From contig NZ_CP007174.1 of assembly GCF_000730285.1 (NCBI RefSeq), forward strand, positions 62,001-126,000: a stretch of 64,000 nucleotides of DNA, in the 5' to 3' direction. The notes below the pieces were generated by a model, which searched no databases, was not told where the DNA came from, and was given only the letters and a program-made list of their open reading frames with translations. How positions within the stretch are numbered: position 1 is the stretch's first letter; every line of letters begins with the position of its first letter. The DNA comes from Candidatus Nitrososphaera evergladensis SR1. GTDB lineage: Archaea > Thermoproteota > Nitrososphaeria > Nitrososphaerales > Nitrososphaeraceae. Below are positions 33,322-42,145 of the stretch, piece by piece. Made by a program: the position numbers and the translations under genes.

Positions 33322-34233
33322 TTATTTTAGCAGAGACTGCATTTCCATCAGCCTTCTCACCCGCTCTTCGACAGGCGGATGGGTGGAAAAGAGATTTGAG
33401 AGCGAGCTTTTTGACAGGGCGGGAATGATGAAAAATGTGTTGAGGCTTGCGGCCTGCTCAAGCTCCCTTTGAGGGGCGGCCTTCATCTTGCCGCTTATCT
33501 TCAAGAGTGCGCTTGCAAGCTTTTCCGGCTTGCGTGTCATCTGGGCCGATCCCTTGTCTGCGGCGAACTCTCTGTACCGCGATATTGCCCGTATGATCAA
33601 AAAGCTCACAAGCCACGTTACTGCGGCAACTACGATTATTATCACCATTGCGCCTGCCCCGTTGTTGCTGTTCCTGCCGCCACCATAGTATCCATAACCA
33701 CCGCCATAGAACATGCTGCTAAAGAGCCCAAACCGCATAAGGGAGAACGCGACTATTGAAAAGAGGCTTGCAAGCGTGATGACAAGCACGTCCCTGTTCC
33801 TTACGTGCGTAAGCTCGTGAGCAAGCACGCCTTCAAGCTCGTCGTCATCAAGCGTGTTCATGATGCCCGCCGTCACCGCCACCACGGCGCTCTTTGGGCT
33901 CTTGCCGGTTGCAAAGGCGTTTGGGACCTGCGTGTTCATAACTGCAATCTTGGGCATTGGAAGGCCGTTTTCTGCAGCAAGCCTTTCCACTATTGCATGA
34001 AGCCTAGGGTACTGGTCCTTTGTAACGACTTTGGCGCCAGAGCTCCACAGGACGATTTTGTCAGAAAAGTACCATTGCGCGAGAACCATCAGCGACGCGA
34101 TTATGGCAATGGGGATATAGCCAACTCCAAGGTATGCAAGCACGCCCAGAAACACCAAGTAAAGCACTGACAGAATCGCAAAGCTCAGGATCATTCTGAT
34201 TGTGAGGCCGGTATCCCTCTGCAGTTGAGCCAA
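33322..34233 (-). CDS. htpX: HtpX-like M48 membrane metalloprotease
   Basis: 303 residues. Zinc motif HELTH in VLAHELTHVRNRD (about 140) and the third ligand Glu in RYREFAADKGSA. Two N-terminal helices (about 15-60) and two central helices (about 150-215) match HtpX topology with the active site facing the cytoplasm. A Gly/Tyr/Asn-rich loop (GGGYGYYGGGRNSNNG) sits between the central helices. It likely degrades misfolded membrane proteins. Confidence 0.93.
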   Translation of the reverse strand: MAQLQRDTGLTIRMILSFAILSVLYLVFLGVLAYLGVGYIPIAIIASLMVLAQWYFSDKIVLWSSGAKVVTKDQYPRLHAIVERLAAENGLPMPKIAVMNTQVPNAFATGKSPKSAVVAVTAGIMNTLDDDELEGVLAHELTHVRNRDVLVITLASLFSIVAFSLMRFGLFSSMFYGGGYGYYGGGRNSNNGAGAMVIIIVVAAVTWLVSFLIIRAISRYREFAADKGSAQMTRKPEKLASALLKISGKMKAAPQRELEQAASLNTFFIIPALSKSSLSNLFSTHPPVEERVRRLMEMQSLLK

Positions 34234-34438
34234 GATGCGTGTGTGCTACCTCATGTTACACTATGCACGTTTGGACAAATAAGCCCTGCTGCTTCCATCC
34301 CTGTCTGCCATCAAAAAATGCGGGCATAGATCTTTTAGCTAGAAGCAAATGTCATCAATGCAAGCTTGGTTTTTGATCAAGCATTTCAAGCTAGGATTTC
34401 TTTAAGGCAATTAGCTTGTCAGTTTACAACGAAAGAAT

Positions 34439-34648
34439 ATGTTCAAGATCATGTCGCTGATAGTTGGCGGGATCGTGCTCATGGCGGTAGGCGTTTACGT
34501 ACTGAGCACGGCTAGCATACAGTTCCCAAGCATCCAGTGGCCGCAAATCCAGTGGCCCGACGTGAACTGGGTGATTGTGGGGTGGGTAGTAATCGTGGGC
34601 GGGCTGGTATCTGCCGGCACCGGGGTTATCGCCTCACGCTTGACATGA
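34439..34648 (+). CDS. Small membrane protein with PxIQWP repeat
   Basis: 69 residues, two membrane helices (about 5-24 and 44-62). Between them is a short repeated outside loop (FPSIQWPQIQWPDVNW), rich in Trp and Pro. The end (SRLT) is short. The upstream 200 bp contains several AAGCTT/CAAGC words but no gene. No function is recognised. Confidence 0.7.
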   Translation: MFKIMSLIVGGIVLMAVGVYVLSTASIQFPSIQWPQIQWPDVNWVIVGWVVIVGGLVSAGTGVIASRLT

Positions 34649-34749
34649 GGAAAAAACAACATTATTTTTCTTCCTTTGCCTTTTTGTCTTCTTCCGCTTG
34701 TGCAAGGCTTTCTCAATATCAGAGATGCCTGTGGCACACCCGCCTCTTC

Positions 34750-35031
34750 TCAAAAGTACTTTTCCCTTATCTTGCGCCTCTCCAGCTCTTCTGTGTACTG
34801 TCTGAGGGTTTTCACGTCCGGGGTGAGCACCAGATCCTTGTGGGTGGCAGGAGGATGGGCAATGCGCAGCACCGTCGCCTTCAGGTACTTGTTGTGCTCA
34901 CTTTCCTGCGCACAATCGCGGGAGCAGAAAAAGCCAAACATGTAGCTGTTTCGTGCAATGGTGTAAAAGAAAGCGCTCGTAGAAAGGTCGGCGTCGCATC
35001 GCAGGCACCTTGTTGCGTCCATCGTCACCAT
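34750..35031 (-). CDS. Small zinc-binding protein
   Basis: 93 residues (ATG 35022 is an alternative start). Cysteines in TRCLRCDADL and FGFFCSRDC are spaced as in TRASH or MYM-type fingers, with YTIARNSYM between them. The second half is a helix-rich charged segment (TLRQYTEELERRKIREKYF). No partner gene is evident. Confidence 0.72.
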   Translation of the reverse strand: MVTMDATRCLRCDADLSTSAFFYTIARNSYMFGFFCSRDCAQESEHNKYLKATVLRIAHPPATHKDLVLTPDVKTLRQYTEELERRKIREKYF

Positions 35032-35221
35032 CTGTCTCGTCTTCTTGCTTGCAAGTCAGATGCCGTGCAATATATCAGCATTGTGAAACTTCTCATTTCT
35101 AACAACAGAGGATTTTTGTATATTATACGCAAAAACAGACCCGCAGCCCACGACCCTTCGTTCTCCCAAACGAGAAACAAGACTACACTAAAATCCTTAA
35201 TTTCTAGGATATCAACGGGAA

Positions 35222-35668
35222 ATGGACAGAAAATTCCTGATAGGGTTATTCTTCGGACTGGTAATTGCCACCACCGCGATATATGCGTGGGAAGCAAAAT
35301 CGCACATAATCGATAATCCAAACATCGAGGGACCGTTCTTCTTGATAATAGCTATACTGCATGTTCCAGTCGGGTACTGGGCTGTGAAAAATAACTCTAA
35401 CCTTGCCTGGGCAATAATGCTTATCGGAACAATTGCTATAATTGTAATTTTTGGCATAAGCAGGTCTGACGCTGCCTTTTTGGTGGGAAGAGACAAACCC
35501 GGAGGTTTTGGAAGCCTGAGCGTAATTTCCAAGGTGCTTCAAGCAGGCATAGTCGCAATATCCGGATGGGCAATAATGGATAATAGAAAGAATGGCGCTG
35601 GCAACACTCCCTCAATTGTTCAGACTCAAAAGCCAAGCCCTGCAAACCAGGATGGGCGCAAATCCTAG
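35222..35668 (+). CDS. Four-helix membrane protein of unknown function
   Basis: 148 residues with membrane segments at about 4-22, 38-55, 61-78 and 99-117 (LIGLFFGLVIATTAIYAW; FFLIIAILHVPVGYWAV; LAWAIMLIGTIAIIVIFG; VLQAGIVAISGWAIM) and a hydrophilic tail. No charged or aromatic motif typical of a known carrier was recognised. Confidence 0.75.
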   Translation: MDRKFLIGLFFGLVIATTAIYAWEAKSHIIDNPNIEGPFFLIIAILHVPVGYWAVKNNSNLAWAIMLIGTIAIIVIFGISRSDAAFLVGRDKPGGFGSLSVISKVLQAGIVAISGWAIMDNRKNGAGNTPSIVQTQKPSPANQDGRKS

Positions 35669-35738
35669 AGAGCTGGGTCCTGACAGCGGCAAAAAGAGGG
35701 AGAGAGAATAATCTTACAGAACCTTGCACGCTGGCTGT

Positions 35739-35746
35739 TTATTACT
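35739..35746 (+). promoter_or_regulatory. TATA box of the MscS-like gene
   Basis: GTTTATTA, 21-28 bp before the ATG at 35767; this favours that start over the TTG at 35746, which would lie inside the promoter. Confidence 0.5.
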
Positions 35747-35766
35747 TGCAGCAATACTCAGAGTAT

Positions 35767-36627
35767 ATGTATATGGCAGTTGCAAGCCAAGACGCTGTTG
35801 CTGCTAGGCAAAACGGCTCTGCCAGCGTTGTACGGCAGATAACCCGCCTTGTACTTATAACGCTGCTAATAACGATGGCAACATGGGTGGGCCTTTACCT
35901 TTTTGAGCAGTTTCTTGCACCCGACCTCGGAATACAGCATATCCACATGCAGCTGACTGGAAGCGCCATCACTGCAGCCGTGTCGTTTGTCCTGATTTAT
36001 GCGGTCCGGCGAATCGTGCACAAGAATGTCGCAAGGATAAATCCACATCTCTCTACTATCCTCTCATTTTTTGTCATCATAACCATTTCATTGATCGCGG
36101 CGGTAGTGCTGATGCACCAGTGGGGCATAGACCCGCAGGTCATCCTGGTAAGCGGCGGGCTAACCGCGATCATAGCGGGCATTGCCCTGTCTGATATAGT
36201 GGGCAACATCCTAGCCGGCGGGCTGGTGCTAACTGCTTTTCCTGCAAAAGTGAGCGACCACGTCTTTATGATAGGGGACAACATCCACGGAGTGATAGAT
36301 GATGTGCACCTGATGTACACCAAGATCATCACAGATGACAACACGGAATACTATATCCCAAATAACGCCATACTGCAGGGGTCTGTGAGGATAATCAAGG
36401 AAAGGCCGCTGAATCACCTGCTGCCAATCAAGGAGGGAGAACACGTACAGATAATCGCCTCTACTGAAAAATATGCTGGAACCGTATCCAAGATCACTTC
36501 CAAGTTCTTTTTTCTGGCAAGCGATGGCGACGCGAACAAGGAAATAGTACTGGCAAATGCAAACCTCATTTCAGGCCAGTATGTGATAATAAAAGACAGG
36601 CCCGGAAAACAACCAGTCGATCTATAA
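35767..36627 (+). CDS. Small mechanosensitive channel (MscS family)
   Basis: 286 residues. Three membrane helices (about 24-42, 62-80 and 105-150), the last being the pore region (VSGGLTAIIAGIALSDIVGN, LAGGLVL). It is followed by the beta domain signature VFMIGDNIHGVIDDVHLMYT and YYIPNNAIL. The cytoplasmic cage is short, so this is a minimal MscS. It would open under membrane tension to release solutes. The frame also allows a TTG start at 35746. Confidence 0.9.
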   Translation: MYMAVASQDAVAARQNGSASVVRQITRLVLITLLITMATWVGLYLFEQFLAPDLGIQHIHMQLTGSAITAAVSFVLIYAVRRIVHKNVARINPHLSTILSFFVIITISLIAAVVLMHQWGIDPQVILVSGGLTAIIAGIALSDIVGNILAGGLVLTAFPAKVSDHVFMIGDNIHGVIDDVHLMYTKIITDDNTEYYIPNNAILQGSVRIIKERPLNHLLPIKEGEHVQIIASTEKYAGTVSKITSKFFFLASDGDANKEIVLANANLISGQYVIIKDRPGKQPVDL

Positions 36628-36707
36628 CGCAGTAGCAGTATAGTAATAATAAAGGCCAGCAGGCAATGCCCCGTCGGCCGATACAAAAGAGGAGGTCTTG
36701 CGTCTGG

Positions 36708-36776
36708 ATGTCAAGCCTAACAGGAAATATACACTCAGACGCTAGACCCCAAAAGATCTTGCGCAAAAGCAGCTAA
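36708..36776 (+). other. Copy of a repeated 20-bp start-like element (22-codon frame MSSLTGN...)
   Basis: ATGTCAAGCCTAACAGGAAA opens a 22-codon frame (MSSLTGNIHSDA...). The same 20 bp, with at most one change, begins a 23-codon frame at 57218 and the surface-protein gene whose ATG is at 55997. It sits between the arms of an inverted repeat: GCGTCTG at 36700 and CAGACGC 28 nt on. Whether the peptide is made is unknown. Confidence 0.45.
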
Positions 36777-36846
36777 TAATCTAACCTGACTTGCTGCAGC
36801 ATATAATGGGCATTCTCTTTTATAGAAGAATATTCTTTTATTTACT

Positions 36847-37044
36847 ATGGGTCTGCTTACATGGATCGTCATTGCCGTGGTTATAGTATTGATAATCGGA
36901 ATAGGCGTTGAGGCATTCTTCTCAGGCTTGATATCCGGAGCGGAAAAACTCGGCAATAATCCCGTCATTAAAAATGCGACAGAAGAGGGCAAGAATTTTG
37001 CCAAAGATGCAATCCAGAACGCCACCAGCGGAATGGTAAAGTAA
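36847..37044 (+). CDS. Small single-span membrane protein
   Basis: 65 residues. An N-terminal membrane helix (LLTWIVIAVVIVLIIGIGVE) is followed by an amphipathic helical tail (GAEKLGNNPVIKNATEEGKN). Small proteins of this form are common in thaumarchaea but lack assigned functions. A TTTATTTAC element directly before the ATG is part of an AT-rich stretch. Confidence 0.65.
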   Translation: MGLLTWIVIAVVIVLIIGIGVEAFFSGLISGAEKLGNNPVIKNATEEGKNFAKDAIQNATSGMVK

Positions 37045-37194
37045 AAAATTTCTGACCTTGCACAAAAAGCCGCCAGTCAGTCGCTCGTACAACAAAAAAT
37101 GCCATGGAGAGGAGAGAGAGGGAAAAAATGCAAAGTACAACTCATGCGTATTCTTACTCCTGAAGCACTGACCAGCAAGAATCAGATATCTAAT

Positions 37195-37212
37195 GCAAAT
37201 TATACAATTTGC
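37195..37212. promoter_or_regulatory. Perfect inverted repeat upstream of the 588-residue orphan
   Basis: GCAAATT-ATAC-AATTTGC, 60 bp before the ATG at 37272. It has the same geometry (7-8 bp arms, 4-bp spacer) as the repeats at 1849 and 33253. Confidence 0.5.
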
Positions 37213-37271
37213 GCAGAAAAACGACCGCAGCTAGAACGAACGCGTAAATACTCTACGAAAAATAATTCTCT

Positions 37272-39038
37272 ATGGTAGAGTATGATAGTGACAGTAGCGA
37301 CAAACATGGAACTGCTGCTGGCGGCGGCAACAGCAATAATGATATTCGTAGCAACAATAATAGTAATAATAGTAGCGCCGGTGCCAGTCCGCATCCCTCG
37401 CACGGGCATTTTCTATATGCAGACTATACGCCGCTAGAAGATAATCGAAACCTTATAGAGATGATAAAGAATTTCGTGTCGCTAGCTGCGCAAGTGATAA
37501 AATATCACGAAACGGATGTGAAATGTATATCTCTGCTGGATGATTCAGAGCTTCTACGCAAAGAACTCATCTCTGCCATAAGAAACACTAGAGCAGCTAC
37601 CACAGACACAATAGATAGATTTTATGAGAGAAATTCTAATATCTTTTCGTCCGTCACAGGTTTGCAGTCTGCCGGCGGCAACACGTTTCTGACCGATGCA
37701 AAAGCCTCACTTGACAGGATGTTGACTGATGTGGAGGCAAACTCTTCCCAGCAGCAAGAGAAATACAACGAGAACATAAAGTCAACAACAAATGCAAACC
37801 GCATTGCCGCGATTAACGCTGTGCAAGGCTGGCTGTCCGACGAGAATCGCAATTTTCCAGGATCTGTTCTTGCAAATCTTTCGATCGAGCTAGAAGCGCA
37901 CATTGATCCTGCGACCCACAATAACAATTACAAAGTTATTCGCACTGCATCAACGTCAGTATCAACACCGAAATCGGCGGTCGCAGTCACAAACAAAGAT
38001 GAGGAAGGAGAGAAAGAAGCCGGTGCAAAGGCAGCAGCAATAACATCAACAATGCCATTCACGTACGTCTTTGAGTTCGAGTCTGCCGGCATCGAGTTCT
38101 GGAACTATCGCAAGAAAGTCGTTGATCTTGGTATAAAGGAATTGATGCTTCCCGTAGGCATGAAGCTTCCCATGTCGGAAAAGGTCAAGAATACTTTCAG
38201 ACTGGGCTCTAAAAAGGAAGAGTCGGCCAAGGAGCCGCATTTTACAAAGGCAGACGACTTTTACATGTCCTCTGTGGTTTTGCGCGATGATAAAACCCTT
38301 GAAGTGCAATTAGCATCCGACATCTCTGCTGGACACGCAAGGGAAGGCAAGGGCGAGCTTTTTACTATCACCTTTGACATGGTAAGCTTGCCGGATTCTT
38401 CTGCGCATAGTGGTAATAATAATATCTCTCTCCCGTCTTCCTCTACGAATTCTGCTACTTTTTCGACAACTCGCCCAACGATACACTATACAGACAACAG
38501 AGACAGGGGAGAAGAGGGGCAAGCTACCGCCATGGTAGAAACGGATCTGCTTCGAATAAAAGAAATTGAACAGGCAACTGACTTGCGCAAGCTAACAACG
38601 TTTGGCACAGCGGTCCTGACCAAGATGCAGATTTTGCGAGATCCCAAAATTCTGGCTTTGAAAGGCAAATTAAAGTTGCTTGCGGTGGAAGAAAAGGAAG
38701 CAATAGCTATGTCGAGGCGTAACGTCAGCGGCGGCGCAGCGGCAGAACCGACTGGCTCTGGCTTCACCGCCACTGCTGCTACTGCCATAATGTCTCCTCT
38801 AGTTTTCATTGAATTTCGTCTCCTTTTCGATCTCCTTGAAGCGCTGGCCAGATCATTTGGCCCTGCAATTGGGAAGCTAAGAGAAAAAACACCCGTGAAA
38901 GAGGAATTGATATTGCGACAGGAGCTGGAAGGAGGGCAAAGAAAAGAGTTTGCCGTCAGGCTCGCAGATCTTAGGTTGCAGCTAGAAGAAACAACTCATG
39001 GCAAATCGATATCTCGTACGCTCTTTGGCGAAGAATGA
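37272..39038 (+). CDS. Large orphan protein, unrecognised
   Basis: 588 residues, no signal peptide or membrane helix. The N-terminal 45 residues are Asn/Ser/Gly-rich. A helical region follows (about 60-200: NLIEMIKNFVSLAAQVIKYH; ASLDRMLTDVEANSS), then a central alpha/beta part (about 255-375: TYVFEFESAGIEFWNYRKKV; DDFYMSSVVLRDDKTLEVQL), a Ser/Thr/Asn-rich linker, and a second helical part to the end (LRIKEIEQATDLRKLTTFG; IEFRLLFDLLEALARSF). I do not recognise any domain. It may be restricted to this lineage. A perfect inverted repeat lies 60 bp upstream. Confidence 0.7.
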   Translation: MVEYDSDSSDKHGTAAGGGNSNNDIRSNNNSNNSSAGASPHPSHGHFLYADYTPLEDNRNLIEMIKNFVSLAAQVIKYHETDVKCISLLDDSELLRKELISAIRNTRAATTDTIDRFYERNSNIFSSVTGLQSAGGNTFLTDAKASLDRMLTDVEANSSQQQEKYNENIKSTTNANRIAAINAVQGWLSDENRNFPGSVLANLSIELEAHIDPATHNNNYKVIRTASTSVSTPKSAVAVTNKDEEGEKEAGAKAAAITSTMPFTYVFEFESAGIEFWNYRKKVVDLGIKELMLPVGMKLPMSEKVKNTFRLGSKKEESAKEPHFTKADDFYMSSVVLRDDKTLEVQLASDISAGHAREGKGELFTITFDMVSLPDSSAHSGNNNISLPSSSTNSATFSTTRPTIHYTDNRDRGEEGQATAMVETDLLRIKEIEQATDLRKLTTFGTAVLTKMQILRDPKILALKGKLKLLAVEEKEAIAMSRRNVSGGAAAEPTGSGFTATAATAIMSPLVFIEFRLLFDLLEALARSFGPAIGKLREKTPVKEELILRQELEGGQRKEFAVRLADLRLQLEETTHGKSISRTLFGEE

Positions 39039-39204
39039 ATAATAATTAATATATATATCATATATTTTCTGCCTGGTACATACACACGCGCACCTATTAT
39101 GTGTCTTTTACAAACTTGCAAATGACACGTACAGGCTGCTCCGTGCCATTTCGTATGTTGAAATGTAGTAAATTCTCCGATTTCCTATGGATATTCAATC
39201 CGCC

Positions 39205-39214
39205 TATTTTTATA
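39205..39214 (+). promoter_or_regulatory. TATA box of the gene at 39242
   Basis: TATTTTTATA, 28-37 bp before the ATG at 39242; argues against the longer frame from 39101. Confidence 0.5.
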
Positions 39215-39241
39215 GCAATTTTTGCGAATGTTGTTATAACT

Positions 39242-39652
39242 ATGGTCAAGGTAACAAAGTCTGTCTATATAGAAATTGAGAAAGACGGACAAAAGATAAC
39301 TTTTGGTCCAGATGAAATTGAAGATATCAAAAGGCAATTAGATGCTGCCATAAGGGAAAAGGGCAGAGAATTTCACGCAAAAACAAAGGCCCGGCGAAAG
39401 GTAAAGGCGCTTGCAAAAGTAGCAACAGTATACCACATGAGCGATGACAAAAAGAAGGAGATAATCAATAACGTGAACAAAAAGCTATCTGGCACGCCAA
39501 AAACCCTCTCTGCCCTTTTGGATGGCGTCTCTTATGTTCCCAATTACCTGCCTGTGATAAGAAAGATGGTGGAAAGCCAGCAGAACGTCGCCAGAAAGCA
39601 GGTAGGCAAGAGAACATTGTATTATCTAAAGGACGGAAAAAACACGCAATAA
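39242..39652 (+). CDS. Basic hypothetical protein
   Basis: 136 residues, rich in Lys. The N terminus is a beta hairpin (SVYIEIEKDGQKITFGPDEI), then a long basic helix (DIKRQLDAAIREKGREFHAK, TKARRKVKALAKVATVYHM), and the C-terminal part ends QVGKRTLYYLKDGKNTQ. It could bind nucleic acid, but no known domain is recognised. The frame upstream to 39101 lacks protein-like character, and a TATA box precedes the chosen start. Confidence 0.68.
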   Translation: MVKVTKSVYIEIEKDGQKITFGPDEIEDIKRQLDAAIREKGREFHAKTKARRKVKALAKVATVYHMSDDKKKEIINNVNKKLSGTPKTLSALLDGVSYVPNYLPVIRKMVESQQNVARKQVGKRTLYYLKDGKNTQ

Positions 39653-39723
39653 TAGGCCAAGCTACCGCTTTGTGGCATCTTGTTATTGTGCTTCTTCGTC
39701 CACTTTATGTTTATCCCAGTTAC

Positions 39724-40632
39724 TCATTGCGCTCCAACTGGAGGAAGTACGAATGTGTCAGAGACTGGAGAAGATAGATCGCTTTCGTTTTCTGCAACTA
39801 TTGAAACCTGAATCGAATACTCTTCATCGTTCACCAGCACGGGGCCTTGGACATGGTATGTGCCGTCGCTTGCCACTCCCTCATTGTCCGTCAGGTCAGG
39901 TCCCCATGTAACAAAGTTTGCGGTGCTGTTTGTCCTGGATATGGCCGGCACAAGCTCCAGGTCCAATATGCCGTCTGAATCCTCAAATTGGTTGCTGTAC
40001 ATTGCTGACGCGGAGTTTGAAATAGTCACGTTGTATGTGATGCTTAAATCTGGCGGGATCACGGCGGCACTTTCATGCGGCACAAACGACAGTGTCACCC
40101 TTGCCAGTTTGCTTGAATTAAACGGCAGCGCGTTTCCGCCGATTAGCATGTCCATGTTGCTTCCTCCTTCAAACCCGCTTCCTACGTTGATTCTGCCCTT
40201 TGATTGCGGGTTTGCGCTATCATGATATTCGTAGGTTCCCGGAACGGTAAACGTGTGTGTGAAAAAGCCTCCGGGTGCTATCATGTCCGAGTCAAACTCT
40301 GCGCCCTGCGGAACGCCCGGGGAGCCTGCGTCTACGGTGACGGAATGTTCTGACTCGTCTTCATTAAACCATATAACGGTCATGCCAGTTGGTATTGAAA
40401 TCGTCGTCGGCAGGAATGGTGAAAAACCCAGATCCGTAAACGGGATGTGCACTGCAAACGAGGGGTCTTCCCTTGCTTGGCTGTAACCCGGCTGAGGGTT
40501 AAATGATGTAGTAGTTGATGATGTTGTTTGCGAGAATGCGCTCTGGAGCGATGCTGCAAGTAATAATGATGACGTTATCGCAAGGAGAGTCGCTGCGGCA
40601 AGAACCGCGCTACCATGCTTGAACTTGGACAT
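39724..40632 (-). CDS. Secreted cupredoxin-like protein with a degenerate copper site
   Basis: 302 residues with a signal peptide (1-34). The first domain (about 50-150) is plastocyanin-like: ISIPTGMTVIWFNEDESEHS and TFTVPGTYEYHDSANPQSKG. The first His ligand is kept, but the usual C-x2-H-x2-M end is replaced by residues of YHDSANPQSK, so type 1 copper binding is unlikely. The second half (about 165-300) is another beta sandwich with several N-glycosylation sites. It probably lies outside the membrane as a structural or scaffold protein. Confidence 0.82.
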   Translation of the reverse strand: MSKFKHGSAVLAAATLLAITSSLLLAASLQSAFSQTTSSTTTSFNPQPGYSQAREDPSFAVHIPFTDLGFSPFLPTTISIPTGMTVIWFNEDESEHSVTVDAGSPGVPQGAEFDSDMIAPGGFFTHTFTVPGTYEYHDSANPQSKGRINVGSGFEGGSNMDMLIGGNALPFNSSKLARVTLSFVPHESAAVIPPDLSITYNVTISNSASAMYSNQFEDSDGILDLELVPAISRTNSTANFVTWGPDLTDNEGVASDGTYHVQGPVLVNDEEYSIQVSIVAENESDLSSPVSDTFVLPPVGAQ

Positions 40633-40912
40633 GAAAACAATAAAACACTGTGTTGCCTATAAGCATGGAAGGAGCAGCGTACTGGTAGCCGCCTATCCGT
40701 AAAAGCAAGATTCGCATATCATAGATGAACTACCGCTTCTCCGCGTACCTTGAAATCCAAACTAAACTACTACTTTCAATCTCCAAAAATACTTCAGGTT
40801 TTTGCATCATCATCACCTTTCGCAGGAGAAATTTTTTCTAGTTAACAAAGTTAAGGCAGGAATTAATTGGCCGCAAGTGCAGTTTAGTGACGCAGTAGAT
40901 GCGCTGACCAGT

Positions 40913-41620
40913 ATGAAGAAGAAAAAGAGTTTCCACCTCGGTCTTGTCGTAGGCTGCTGCGCTCTGGTCATAATCATATTCTTTTTTATTCTGCCGCTGT
41001 CTTCATCCTTGTCGTCTTATCGTTCACACCGCCTCCTAGTAGTCATCAGGCCGACATTTACTTTTGCCGCCTACCAGCCTCATGGATTCTATGATTATTA
41101 CAGGGGAAACTGCAAGACCCGGTGCCTGACTGTGCCGCTAAGCCCAAGGGAACGTACGAGCGTGATGGATTATGCGGGCAGCAACAACGCCCTCGAGATG
41201 ATCAAATCACTTGAAACCAGCGACGTTGTTACTGACGAGCAGGTAACCAAAAACCCCTCCATCCTGGCAAGCTACCAGAAGGTGATAGTGCTTCACAATG
41301 AATACGTCACCCAGGCAGAGTTTGATGCCATAACCCGCCATCCAGACGTCCTTTACCTGTACCCAAACGCGCTATATGCGCTTGTTTCGTACAATCCTGT
41401 CTCCAACACGATAACTCTGCAAAAGGGTCATGGCTACAAGGGCGTCAACGATGCTTTCAACTGGCCACCCTCGAGGAGCACCAAAGACGAGTACAACACC
41501 AGCTGCAAGAACTGGCAGTTTGAAAAGGCGGTAAACGGCATTGTCCTGAACTGCTATCCCGAGTTTGACATTCTGCATGATGCAAAACTTTGGATCGCAA
41601 TTATTAATCGAAAGGTCTAG
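40913..41620 (+). CDS. Membrane-anchored hypothetical protein
   Basis: 235 residues from MKKKKSFHLGLVVGCCALVI; the frame extends 37 codons upstream, but this start puts a basic N terminus before the membrane helix. After a Ser-rich spacer, the outer domain has LSPRERTSVMDYAGSNNALE, YQKVIVLHNEYVTQAEFDAI, HPDVLYLYPNALYALV and paired cysteines. The strand IVLHNEY recalls a glutamine-amidotransferase-like fold, but I cannot assign it. A perfect hairpin (CTTCCGC/GCGGAAG, 41635-41656) follows the stop. Confidence 0.7.
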   Translation: MKKKKSFHLGLVVGCCALVIIIFFFILPLSSSLSSYRSHRLLVVIRPTFTFAAYQPHGFYDYYRGNCKTRCLTVPLSPRERTSVMDYAGSNNALEMIKSLETSDVVTDEQVTKNPSILASYQKVIVLHNEYVTQAEFDAITRHPDVLYLYPNALYALVSYNPVSNTITLQKGHGYKGVNDAFNWPPSRSTKDEYNTSCKNWQFEKAVNGIVLNCYPEFDILHDAKLWIAIINRKV

Positions 41621-41851
41621 TTGGTCGTAACGCTCTTCCGCCTTTCTGCGCGGAAGCTAGTGCAAAAGAGAAATAGAAATATCCTGAAATCTTGATGGCA
41701 GAAAAGTGCTCTTTTAGGTTGTAATTTTGCCAGAGCCTGCAGGCAAAAACTATTGTACACATGATATAACATGTTAAAACATATCAATGCCTCCCCCTCC
41801 CCTAAAGGTGCCTGCTGCCTTAACTAGAATGTAGCCTGACAATAATTCAGT

Positions 41852-42070
41852 ATGAATGACCTAGAAGATCTAATTGCCAAAGAATCATCACCATCATCAC
41901 CATCATCACCATCATCACCATCATCATCATCGCTAGATTCTCCCGATATCATGTGTCAAAAATGCAGAAAACAGGTTGCCGAGGTCTTTCAGGTGACCGG
42001 GGATTTTTGCCTGCAGTGCTGGCAGGACGAGACCCATCCTGACATCGAAACGAAAACCCGGGAAAGCTAA
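41852..42070 (+). CDS. Small zinc-ribbon protein with SPS repeat
   Basis: 72 residues. An N-terminal tract of Ser-Ser-Pro units (residues 12-27) is encoded by a CATCAC-type microsatellite. It is followed by a zinc ribbon, IMCQKCRKQVAEVFQVTGDF then CLQCWQDE. The DNA repeat is prone to change length without breaking the frame, since the unit is a multiple of three. Function unknown. Confidence 0.72.
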   Translation: MNDLEDLIAKESSPSSPSSPSSPSSSSLDSPDIMCQKCRKQVAEVFQVTGDFCLQCWQDETHPDIETKTRES

Positions 42071-42145
42071 TCTCGCCTGTTTTTCTCGTGCGAACAGGAA
42101 CTTGGTAACATAATCTTTTTCAATATGTCGTCGTGAGCGACCCTG

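Noticed and set aside
36700-36745. Hammerhead or other ribozyme at the MSSLTGN element
   Set aside because: The conserved CUGAUGA and GAAA core arrangement is not present; only the stem-like arms and the 20-bp element are seen.
39101-39241. N-terminal extension of the basic protein at 39242
   Set aside because: A TATA box lies within it, so it is unlikely to be transcribed as coding sequence.
41881-41935. CATCAC-type repeat as a CRISPR or mobile-element scar
   Set aside because: It is a simple in-frame microsatellite encoding a Ser/Pro tract, without spacers.
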